Shown: positions 1 through 8,331 of the stretch, in pieces
How positions within the stretch are numbered: position 1 is the first letter of the stretch
Layout of the letters: each line of letters begins with the position of its first letter
DNA from: Hypsibius dujardini
Taxonomy: Eukaryota; Tardigrada; Eutardigrada; Parachela; Hypsibiidae
Assembly (NCBI GenBank): GCA_001579985.1
Contig: LRSR01001629.1
Location: 1-27,562, forward strand
Direction: 5' to 3'
Length of the DNA stretch: 27,562 nucleotides
Made by a program: the position numbers and the translations under genes
The notes under the pieces: generated by a model
The model's input: the letters and a program-made list of their open reading frames with translations, nothing else
The model's database searches: none
What the model was told of the DNA's origin: nothing

Positions 1-22
1 CTGTCTGTCTGTCTGTCTGACT

Positions 23-56
<34 letters not shown>

Positions 57-112
57 CTGTTTGTCTGTCTGTCTGTCTATTTGTTTCTCTGTTTGTCTGT
101 CTCCCTGCCTGC
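1..112. repeat. (CTGT)n microsatellite in intron 5 of gene E
   Basis: Tandem CTGT units with scattered substitutions start at the window edge and run up to the conserved intron sequence next to exon 5. In the sense (minus) direction it is (ACAG)n. The same microsatellite occupies the same intron in every astacin copy in this window that retains exons 5 and 6. Confidence 0.9.
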
Positions 113-164
113 ATTGAAAATGTTGAATGATGATGGATTTTTTATGGGCATTTTCAGTATTTAC

Positions 165-1392
165 CATCAGCAACGGAGAGGAATACGGTCTGCACTCCGC
201 CTTTCCTTCCCACCTGAGAATTGCCACAACTGCTCAAGAGACGCACATATTATAAGTATTGCATCACGCCAGTATATAACGAAATATATTGCGCGGGACG
301 GTTGTCATACTCGTCTCGGGAAGGTGTTGCCTGGAACAGTATCGAGTTGGGGTCGTTAATGAGTGGCTGGAACTTGATGCACGTCTGGCTGCTGAAATCC
401 ACCATGGCGTCCAAAATAATTCCTTGTTGCTTGAGGTCTGTAAATACACGTCTTTAAGCCTAAAAACGATATTCGATCTTTCTGAGTGTACATCATTTCC
501 TTGGCAAATATAATCACATACTGAATCCCTCGGATATATAATACGGAATCACACCGTTGACCCATCGCGAGCGTTGATCCGTCAAACCATTCTGTGCCTT
601 TTTCCTCTGAAAAGAAACTTGAATAATCAGTATGAATTGTATTGTAAAGTGTAGACAACCATGATGCTTCTTATTACTGCTAACATTAGTTAAGCTGCTA
701 GCGATCACAGCACCATCGATTCCTACGATGTCGCCTTCAAAGAGCCGTTCGTTCATCAAGTAGTATGACGGAACTGAAAAAAGCCAACGAACTGCGTAAA
801 AAAATAAGAAAAAGGAAGTTACGAAAAGTGTCAGTCGGGAAAATTAAAAGAACGCTGAAATTGTTTAAATATTGTAGTTGCGAGTAACGAGAGATCAGAA
901 CGAGAACTCACAATCCGTTATGTTAAAAAATATGCGTTTGTTGAGCGCAGGTAAGGGTGTACAAAACTTTTTGCTAGAGTAAACCAATTGATCAGCCATT
1001 GAATTGTATGGTAAATTGGTCAGGGAGATCTGGAAGCTTTCATTTTTGTTCTTGCCGATACCAGATCTCAAGGGCCACTGAAATAATTCTCTAAAATGTT
1101 CATATCAATTCCATTAGTTTCGAAAAAAATTCAGGGTAATCGGGATGTGGCATCTCGTTCCGACCCCTGGTAAGGCAAGATCAAAATGTGTGGTGACTTA
1201 AAGTAAATAAGCTAGAGATTCTCAAATTGACAGCAAGACTATTTAGTTAATTTTTATTGCTGGTTCTATTCCGTTTTTGGATTGATTTTGTGGTCGAACT
1301 TTTAACAGTTTTAACTTACCGTTTGCAGTGTCCAGTTCCTTAGTCGTAATGAGCACTCCCATGGCAATCGCCGTGACATATGCCCAAATCAT
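165..1392 (-). CDS. Astacin metalloprotease gene E, 5' part (exons 1-5), continues off left edge
   Basis: Predicted secreted M12A zinc endopeptidase. Exon 1 (1320-1392) starts at ATG 1390-1392 and encodes a signal-peptide-like segment beginning MIWAYVTAIAMG, followed by donor G|GTAAGT. Exon 2 (685-773) encodes the propeptide with FEGDI, the family's zinc-blocking aspartate motif. Exon 3 (522-606) ends the propeptide and opens the mature enzyme with RWVNGVIPYYI. Exon 4 (311-437) holds the conserved TCIKF cysteine. Exon 5 (165-229) holds CGNSQVGR, the second conserved cysteine region. Phases run 1, 0, 1, 2, 1 and close in frame with no stop. The zinc-site exons would lie to the left of the window. 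Unlike genes A and D, intron 1 (774-1319) holds no CS-alpha-beta or linker exon, and the signal exon is unrelated in sequence to those at 13.7 and 20.7 kb. A TCAGT initiator-like element lies at 1433-1437, with no TATA box. No lesion is visible in the part seen. Confidence 0.85.
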
Positions 1393-3137
1393 CCTTCCCC
1401 TTCCAAAAACCTATTTCCTCGGTCAAATCGCACACTGACTGCGCAATTCACCTGAATGCGCGCTGGAGTAAATTTTCTTTTTTGCTTGAGAAAATGTCTG
1501 TCTAATTTTTGCCGCAGAAACGATTCGAGGGGTGCGATCGACAGATGTGCCCTTCGGCTACTCCCCGCTGTGAGGAACTTGTCGTGCCACCGAGCCGCCC
1601 TGTCGAACCATAAGAAAGCACTTCGAGCGCCGAAATTCAGCTCCATGAAGGAAAAATGTGCGCTTTAGATTTCGCTGTCGAATTTAGTTCGGCAAAGTGC
1701 GCGTGTGTTAATTGTTCTGTTACGCACGCGAAACTTTGTCTAATTCCGCTTAATGTGAAAATATGTTGTGATTATGTGCACACTTGCTTTCAATGCCTAT
1801 GTGCCCAAGTTAAAGCCACTCTTTAAGCTTTAGCCAAGCAAAATAAGGTGGTCCGAGTTTGAGCCGATCCAGCTAACGCGAGCAGCTCTTTTTGATCGAT
1901 CAATTGATTGTGCAAATTCATCTTTTTGCTGTCAAGCGTTTTTGATTGATTTCTTCCTGATTTTTTCCTGATTTTACTCCGTTCTATTTACCGATGGTTG
2001 ACATTGACATATTACAACTCAACACTAGGGGGCCATTCACATATTACGTCATGAAAGGAGGTAGGTGGGTGGTCTGGTGGTGGTGGTGGTGGTGGTGATG
2101 GTCTGAACCCCTGAGTACTCACCAGTAAAATAGGGCCCACCCTCCAGTATGATTTTGATTATCTGGGTAGGCGGGTGGTCGAAAAAGACCATTTTTTGAT
2201 TACGTAATATATGAATAACCCCTAACATATAACAACTCAATGAGCAGTGGTGTATCACGCTGCGAACAGTGCGATCTGTTACTAGCCTGATTGCGCACAC
2301 GCACTTCTTCGACCGCCGACGAGCGAGCTTCTTGCTTTCTCTGGACGAATGTCCGTGGTTCGTCGGCAGGGTCAAAACCTCAGCGCGCCTCTAATCGAGT
2401 CAAAATGTTAAATATTCGAGTTGAAATGACTTGTTGATAAGAGAGTGATAACGGCAACACATCCTCCATTCGCGCGTACGCAGAAATGAGAGAATATTCG
2501 TGCGTTCATTTACCGTAGCCTCGCAATCTCAAGGGACAACTTTTTGCCCTACCCGTAAATTATGACCAACCCGGGCCTATTCAATGCCCTTCACTAAATT
2601 ACCACTTTAGGGAGAAATATACGGAAAAGCACGACTGTACAATCGATCAATCAATCAAGCACGAGTTAGCTGTACGAAATGAGCCAATCAGAGAATAGTG
2701 AATCAGATTGAACGTTCAATCGAGTGCAGGGCCATACCGAGGGAGGCGGGGCTTAGCGTTCCCTTGCGATCACGAGCATTCGGTAAACGAGAAAGCGAAA
2801 TTCGGTCAAGCGCACAATTTTAAAATCTTCCGTTTGAACAACAACCTCACCCGTCGACGGTCGAAAAGGTGCGCGTGCGCAACATCGTTACTAGTAAACA
2901 CGGCGTGATCACGTCTAGAATGCAATGGGGCAGGGTATAAAATAATACTTTTTCAATGTCCAACTTTCAAAGTCCAAATATTTTTAGTAATTCAGCGACC
3001 CAAGTTATTCCCATCCCAAAATAAGTTTTTTTACCGTTCTTCCTCTTTTTCTCTATAAGGCATCTTGCAAATTCAAAACGCTATTTTGTGACAGTAACAG
3101 CAGAAACGCGGCGGATGGATAATGATAATGGCTGTAC
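1393..3137. other. Non-coding spacer upstream of gene E
   Basis: No convincing coding region. It contains a MITE (2028-2222) with a (GGT)n run at 2068-2098, and a stretch at 2662-2930 that is missing from the paralogous spacer at 16.7 kb. Short open frames here are chance. The paralogous copy is 15455-16910. Confidence 0.7.
2028..2222. mobile_element. MITE with GGGG..ATTACGT terminal inverted repeats (195 bp)
   Basis: The left end GGGGCCATTCACATATTACG is matched by the inverted right end GGGGTTATTCATATATTACG. The interior has no coding capacity and includes a GGT microsatellite. Flanks carry a similar stretch on both sides (acatattacaactcaa at 2007 and acatataacaactcaa at 2225). The superfamily is not assigned. 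The second copy at 16120-16314 came with the block duplication. Confidence 0.7.
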
Positions 3138-4684
3138 CTTCAGGATCCAAATTGTTCTTGTTAATGTCCACAAAGTCTTTCCTGTCAGATCTTGACTGCT
3201 CGTGGAAAAAACCTGATGTAGTTTGAAGATTTTTTTCAGTCGTTTTTCGACCGAAATAGCTGCTCTTTCGCACAAAACTGCTTTGACGTACCAACGAAAT
3301 GCATCAGTTCATGTTGGATGATGCCTTTGGATACGCAATCCCTATCTTAAAATAGAAAAACAAAGGTTGATTGACGGAACCTGCGATTCCTTTGAGACAA
3401 CAACTGGGTCAGTTTGCCAGTCTGTTTGTCTGTTTGTCTGTCTGTTGTCTGTCTGTCTGTTGTCTGGCTGTCTAGCTGTCTGGCTATCTGTTTATCTGAC
3501 TTAAAAATGTTGAATGATGATGGATCTTGTATGGGCATTTCAGTATTTACCATCAGCAACGGAGAGGTATACGTTCTGCACTCCGCCTTTTCTTTCCACA
3601 TGAGAACTCTCACATCTGTTTCAGAGACGGAAATATTATAAGTACTGCATCACGCAAGTTTAAGACGAAATATATTGCACGGGACGGTTGTCGTACTCGT
3701 CTCGGGAAGGTGTCGCTTGGAACATTATTGAGTCGGGTGGTTACTTAGTGGCTGGAACTTGATGCACGTCTGGCTGCTAAAATCATCCATGGCGTCCCAA
3801 TTAATTCCTTGTTGCGTGAGGTCTGTAAATACACGTTTTTTAGCGTAATCAAACGGTATTCGATCGTTCTGATTGCACGAGAATTCCTTGGCAAATATAG
3901 TGACATACTGAATCCCTTGGCTATATAATACGGAATTACACCGTTGACCCATCGCGAGCGTTGATCCGTCAAACCATTCTGTGCCTTTTTCTTCTGTAAA
4001 GGGAACTTGAATAATCAGTATCAATTGTATTGTAAAGTGCAGACGGTCATGATACTGGTCAAAATTGCTAACATTAGTTAAACTTCCAGCGATCACAGCA
4101 ACATCAATTCCTATGATGTCGCCTTCAAAAAGCTGGTTATTCATCAGGTAGTTTGAGGGAACTGAAACAAAACCAACAAAAGCGTGTGAAAAATAAAAAA
4201 AAGTAATAATACCGGTATCTCACTAGTCGTATGAACGCATGTGCAAAATCATAAGACTGAACCAAACTAAATCGACTAAAATCGGAAAAACTGAAAATAA
4301 AAGCTGAAATTATTCAAATACTTTAAATGCAATTAAAGCAGGACCACAATTTTCATTTACTTTAGGAAAAAAAAGAAGAAATCCTCGCGTAATGATTTAA
4401 ATTTGACTAGAAGTAATTAAGTCGAATGTTTTTGCTAGTCTTAACATTTAAAATTTGTTCTGCAAATAGTAGTTGCGGACAATCAATAAATCAATCTAAA
4501 ATCTGCAAAAACGTTATTTCGAAACAAGATTTTTCATAAAACTTCTTGTTTAGGTGTTCATAAACGACGGTAAACTACGTCCCTAACTTGCCTCGTTTAA
4601 CCAAAAGAGTGAACTAACCGATAGACGAAATCAATGCGGTACTCGTTGTAATTGCTTCGACAACAGTTGGCTCCGGGGTGGTTC
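3138..4684 (-). pseudogene. Astacin pseudogene C (linker exon plus exons 2-7)
   Basis: Exons in sense order: Thr-rich linker 4619-4684, exon 2 4073-4161 (propeptide, FEGDI), exon 3 3909-3993 (RWVNGVIPYYI), exon 4 3697-3822, exon 5 3551-3615, exon 6 3292-3345 (HELMHFVG) and exon 7 3138-3212 (FFHEQSRSDR). Exon 4 is 126 nt instead of 127. One C is missing from a C run near 3733-3737, which shifts the frame and gives an immediate stop after SNHPTQ. Homology ends near 3095, where the spacer of gene E begins, so exon 8 (Met-turn) and exon 9 are absent. The zinc ligands are still readable. It corresponds to pseudogene B in the right block. Its signal exon has been lost by a deletion near 5180. Intron 1 between 4162 and 4618 holds nothing further. 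Confidence 0.85.
3415..3498. repeat. CTGT-type microsatellite, intron 5 of gene C
   Basis: Interrupted CTGT/TTGT units between exons 5 and 6, at the same intron position as those at 1-112, 7568-7670, 18715-18782 and 24088-24146. Confidence 0.8.
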
Positions 4685-4981
4685 CTTAAAACGCAGCAGA
4701 GAAATTGCTAAATAATTGTCACAAATGTGGCTGGAGCGGGACTTGATTCGTGCGCATAAAATGCCAGAAATGAGCTCATTAAATTGGTTAACCCTCTGAC
4801 ACCTTGTGCATAGTTGATACGTTTGCCACGCCCCAAATCACCAGCCATGGCTCAATGTATCGGAAAGTTTATTTATCGGTAACTTATATTGATTTTTTGT
4901 TCTTTTAAACTCCGAATTGGGTCCGCGAGGGGGGGGGGGTGGGTGCGGTAGAGCAATTTTGACTGGGTAAATACCTTATGG

Positions 4982-5185
4982 TTATTGATCCACTGATGTG
5001 CCTTCATTCGTACCTGCAGATCCTTGACAAAAACATGCTTGAATCTTGCGAAGTTTCGGAATTGGTTCGCATTTCCCGCTTATCAAGTTTTCAAGAGCAC
5101 AGGATTGTGCACATGCCTCGTCATCATCATTGCAGGAACCGATATAAGTTTTGCTGATACACGGCTTCGGCTTCGTCAAAGCCTC
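4982..5185 (-). pseudogene. CS-alpha-beta (defensin-like) exon copy 1, truncated at its 5' end
   Basis: Encodes KPKPC followed by a CxxxC, a GKC and a CFC, the spacing of a CS-alpha-beta fold. Seven cysteines are present. The eighth position is serine (CQGS), so the first cysteine is unpaired. The 5' part with the acceptor and the LVAAVTATTT segment has been deleted and joined to downstream-gene sequence near 5180. A donor CAG|GTACGA ends the module at 5014, and an in-frame stop follows at 4982. Spacer 5186-5436 is the 3' flank of gene D and contains no gene. The cysteine spacing is seen in the sequence. The fold is inferred. Confidence 0.6.
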
Positions 5186-5207
5186 AGACACACAATACTG
5201 GCGATAT

Positions 5208-5213
5208 TTTATT
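5208..5213 (-). terminator. AATAAA polyadenylation signal, 3' flank of gene D
   Basis: AATAAA on the minus strand followed by a GT-rich stretch (TTGTGTGTCTG) at about 5186-5197. It is the paralogue of the signal at 20966-20971 downstream of gene A. Confidence 0.5.
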
Positions 5214-5436
5214 TGTCTGTATTGTTAAACTGAATTAAAAGTTCCCCTGATGCGTCAAACTCGCCTGCTTTGTCAATCACAATCACACCTTGCAATGCCC
5301 GGGGGCGTCTCTCCTATCCGGCTGCTGCAATTCATCACAATAAATGTCAAAAGCACGATGATTACGGTAAGTACGTCAAACCGTCTGTTCGCACGCTAAT
5401 TCAACAGCACGTATATGAGTGATCTGACCAAACCAG

Positions 5437-5697
5437 TCACGTGCAGTGCGTGCAGGTCTGTGTGCCTTTTTTCAGTTCCCGACACTGACGGTCGTTCGAC
5501 TACAGCGGCGAACTGTCGAACTGTCGGGCGCTGGTCGCCGGCGACGGAAGACACTGTTCCTTCCAGTTGGTCCGCAGACCGGACACGGTGTAGCAGCGTG
5601 TGCAGGAGAGACCTTGATGGTTAACGATGTTTTCGCAGAGTCGCGAAGTTGCCGCGACCGGCTCCTCAAAATCCGGTTCGCGTGTGAGATACTGCTA
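5437..5697 (-). pseudogene. Remnant of the C-terminal Cys/Trp-repeat exon (exon 9) of gene D
   Basis: Homologous to the middle of exon 9 of gene A. It keeps the whole second repeat (C-x10-C-x2-C-x9-W-x3-C) and most of the third. The 5' part, including the acceptor and the first repeat, is replaced by intron-8 sequence at 5698. In the third repeat the Trp codon is now TGA (5437-5439), and about 130 bp containing the normal C-terminus are deleted just beyond it. This exon can no longer be spliced as in gene A. Confidence 0.75.
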
Positions 5698-5752
5698 CTT
5701 GTTCTTGCTGTTCGATTTGCCTCCTCCGTTATTGATTGAAGCAACAGTTGGT
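5698..5752. repeat. 55-bp direct repeat, left copy, flanking the CS-alpha-beta 2 segment
   Basis: Matches 6471-6525 at all but two of 55 positions (beginning cttgttctt and ending caacagttggt). The copies bracket about 0.72 kb that includes CS-alpha-beta exon 2 and resembles 11515-12000. Sequence 5753-6101 between them holds no gene. It has a GGCAGGCAGGCAAG-type repeat near 5904 and a G11 tract at 6014-6024. Confidence 0.85.
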
Positions 5753-6101
5753 TCTTCTCGTTCGATTTCAATTTCTGGCGGAGGTATTCATGGGCTTTCA
5801 AGTACAAATGACTCAAAAAATGAATGGCGCAGAGAACTACTTCAAAACGCGTAAAACGGAAACTGTCCCAACTTCGCTGGCTCACTCTTCTGTGCAATCA
5901 AGAAGGCAGGCAGGCAAGCAATCAGTCAGACCGACAGACAAGACTTTTCACTCAGTGGCGACTTGAGGTCGTTCGGAGGGATTTAGGTTTCTGTTCCACC
6001 CCTTTGATCCGGCGGGGGGGGGGGAGTAAGCTTGAGCGTCTAAAAGCCTGAACATTTTTTCATCTCTCAAAAGTAAAAAACCACGAATGAAAACCCTGTG
6101 T

Positions 6102-6316
6102 TCATTGATCCCATGACGTGCCTGCATTCGTATCTGCACATCCTTGGCAAAAACATGCTTGAATCTTCGGAATTGGTCCACATTTTCCGCTTATCAGATT
6201 TTCAAGAGCACAGGATTGTGCACATGCCTCGTCATCATCTATGCAGGAACCGATATAAGTTTTGCTGATGCAAGGCTTTGGCTTCGTTGTCATGGCTGTT
6301 GCAGCAGCTACCAGCC
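6102..6316 (-). CDS. CS-alpha-beta exon copy 2, candidate terminal exon of gene D
   Basis: Eight cysteines spaced C-x8-C-x6-C-x3-C-x9-C-x8-C-x-C-x2-C, with CxxxC and CxC as in defensin-like CS-alpha-beta peptides. The acceptor TTTACATTGCAG|GG is intact and enters in phase 1. The donor used by other copies is destroyed (GCAG|ATACG), so the exon reads to its stop TGA at 6102-6104. It lies only 249 nt past the exon 8 donor of gene D, which also leaves in phase 1. Splicing 6566 to 6316 would therefore put this domain in frame at the C-terminus of the protease, where exon 9 is broken. Alternatively, an in-frame ATG at 6363-6365 could start a free peptide with a hydrophobic leader. A role in defence or as a toxin is not shown by the sequence. 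Confidence 0.6.
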
Positions 6317-6470
6317 CTGCAATGTAAAAAAAAACACAAAATGTTTCATATAGATTGCAGGACATGTCCTTTAGGAGCCTAAATATTTGCTCTTCATAGT
6401 AAATCCATTATTTCTAAAAAAGTTCAGGCAAATCTGGATGTGATGTCTCACTCCGACCCTTAGTCAATTT

Positions 6471-6525
6471 CTTGTTCTTCTTGTTCGATTTGCCTCCTCC
6501 GTTATTGATTGAAGCAACAGTTGGT
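6471..6525. repeat. 55-bp direct repeat, right copy
   Basis: Partner of 5698-5752. Here it sits in the normal intron 8 context, as shown by the related stretch at about 22600-22670 in gene A. Confidence 0.85.
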
Positions 6526-6565
6526 CGTTGAGCTAGATACAGCAACAGTTAATTAAAACAGTTAC

Positions 6566-7596
6566 CTATCCGTCTGGGTCTTGTGGTTCTCTGCGTCGGT
6601 GCTTGGGTCTCGGAATCCTCGACATCCTCATCGTCGTCCGGTGGCGGTTCCGTGTTCGGAACAGACGGTCGGGTCGTCCGACGGGTCGATCTCACAGACG
6701 GACGAACAGGTGGTCTGGCTGTCGTCGTTTCATTATCATTTCCGTCATCAGATTCCGTAATGAAGCTGCTGCTGCTGGACATCTTAGTCGGTTGGATCGG
6801 GGCTCTTGTTGGCGGTGACGGCGGCGGCGGGAGCGGCTGATTTGGTTTAGCCCCGCCCCTTTCGGGGCACTTGTACATGGCGTTGATTTTGCCGATGTCG
6901 ATCTGACTGAGACCGTTGCGTTGTCCCATCACCGTCTCATACTGCGCCCATTTCTTTTTCGGACGAATCGTCCAGGAGAAGCCGTCCTTGGAGAAGGCGA
7001 ACGTCGAGTCATGCATGATGGAGCCGAAGTCGTATGGAAAGCCGAACGCCGTCACTTCCGCGGCGCTCCTTTCGAGAAAGTTCTTCTGGAAAACTGAGGA
7101 CAAAATAAAACTCAATCAGTTTGCTGAGGTCTAAGATTTTGCAGCAGTACTGTAGTGCCGCGTGGAAGTGTTGGGAGCGGCGTTCGCTTCATGCTAGGGA
7201 ACATCATTCAAAACGAACGCAGCTCCCACCACTTCCACGCGGCACTACAGTTACAGCGGTAATGCGGCGGATGGATATTGATGTGTGGTTGTACCTTCAG
7301 GATCCAAATTGTTCTTGTTAATGTCCACAAAGTCGTTCCTGTCAGATCTTGCCTGCTCGTGGAAAAAGCCTAATGGAATTCGAAGAATGTTTGCAGTCGT
7401 TTTTCGACCGGAATAGCTGCCCTTCCATACAGAACTGCTTTTGACGTACCGACGACATGCATCAGTTCGTGTTGAATGATGCCTTTGGATACGCAATCCC
7501 TATCTTGAAATAGAAAAACAAGTGTTGATTGACGGATCCTGCCATTTTTTTGAGATGACAACTGGTTCCGTCTGTCTGTATGTCTGTCTGTCTGCC

Positions 7597-7649
<53 letters not shown>

Positions 7650-8331
7650 GCCTGCCTGCCTGCCTGCCTTAAAAATGTTGAATGATGACGGGTTTTTTAA
7701 TGGGCATTTTTCAGTATTTACCATCAGCAACGGAGAGGTATACGGTCTGCACTCCGCCTTCCCTTCCCACCTGAGAACTGCCACATCTGTTCCAGAGACG
7801 GATATAATATAAGTACTGCATCACGCAAGTATATGACGATATATTCTGCGCGGTACACTTGTCATACTCGTCTCGGGAAGATGTCGCTTGGAACAGTATT
7901 GAGTCGGGGTGGTTACTTAGTGGCTGGAACTTGATGCACGTCTGGCTGCTGAAATCATCCATGGCGTTCAAAATAATTCCTTGTTGCTTCAGATCTGTAA
8001 ATACACGTCTTTAAGCCTAAAAACAATATTCGATCGTTCTGTGTGCACGAAATTTCCTTGGCTAATATAGTGACATACTGAATCCCTCGGCTATATAATA
8101 CGGAATCACACCGTTGACCCATCGCGAGCGTTGATCCGTCAAACCATTCCGTGCCTTTTTCTTCTGTAAAAGAAACTTGAATAATCAGTATATTTTGTAT
8201 TATAAAGTGTAGACGGTCATGATACTGGTCAAAATTGCTGACATTAGGTAAACTACTAGCGATCACAGCAACATCAATTCCTATGATGTCGCCTTCAAAA
8301 AGCCGGTTATTCATCAGGTTGTTTGAGGGAA
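6566..8331 (-). CDS. Astacin metalloprotease gene D, prodomain, catalytic domain and Pro/Thr-rich tail (exons 2-8)
   Basis: Predicted secreted M12A zinc endopeptidase. Exons: 8243-8331 (propeptide, LFEGDI), 8079-8163 (DQRSRW, mature N-terminus RWVNGVIPYYI), 7868-7994 (TCIKF), 7722-7786 (CGSSQVGREGG), 7450-7503 (HELMHVVG), 7295-7369 (FFHEQARSDR) and 6566-7093 (SIMHD Met-turn, MYKC, then a Pro/Thr/Asp-rich linker with repeated TTRP). Phases 0,1,2,1,1,1 close and no stop interrupts the frame. Zinc ligands and all four family cysteines are present. The Met-turn tyrosine of SxMHY is Asp (TAC to GAC, near 7012), a residue normally acting as fifth zinc ligand, so activity may be altered. Upstream in-frame exons are probably 13734-13809 (signal), 11759-11950 and 11086-11274 (CS-alpha-beta), and 10369-10434 (linker). 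The 3' end is either 6102-6316 or lost. Confidence 0.85.
7150..7250. mobile_element. 101-bp foldback MITE in intron 7 of gene D
   Basis: Perfect-to-near-perfect terminal inverted repeats of about 29 bp beginning CTGTAGTGCCGCGTGGAAGT. The flank is TA on both sides, and the intron 7 sequences of genes B and C represent the empty site. It is Tc1/mariner-like by target site only. The same insertion is in gene A at 23671-23770, so it predates the block duplication. Confidence 0.8.
7568..7670. repeat. (CTGT)n/(CTGC)n microsatellite, intron 5 of gene D
   Basis: Long nearly pure CTGT array ending in CTGC units, between exons 5 and 6. Confidence 0.9.

Noticed and set aside
1-112. Direct short repeats as a CRISPR array
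   Set aside because: A continuous 4-bp microsatellite without spacers, in a eukaryotic intron.
1389-1668. Open frames on both strands near the start of gene E
   Set aside because: Not conserved in frame with the copy at 15.5 kb, which has an indel-rich A/T run in the middle.
3414-3641. Plus-strand frames rich in Cys-Leu-Ser-Val repeats
   Set aside because: They are translations of the CTGT microsatellite.
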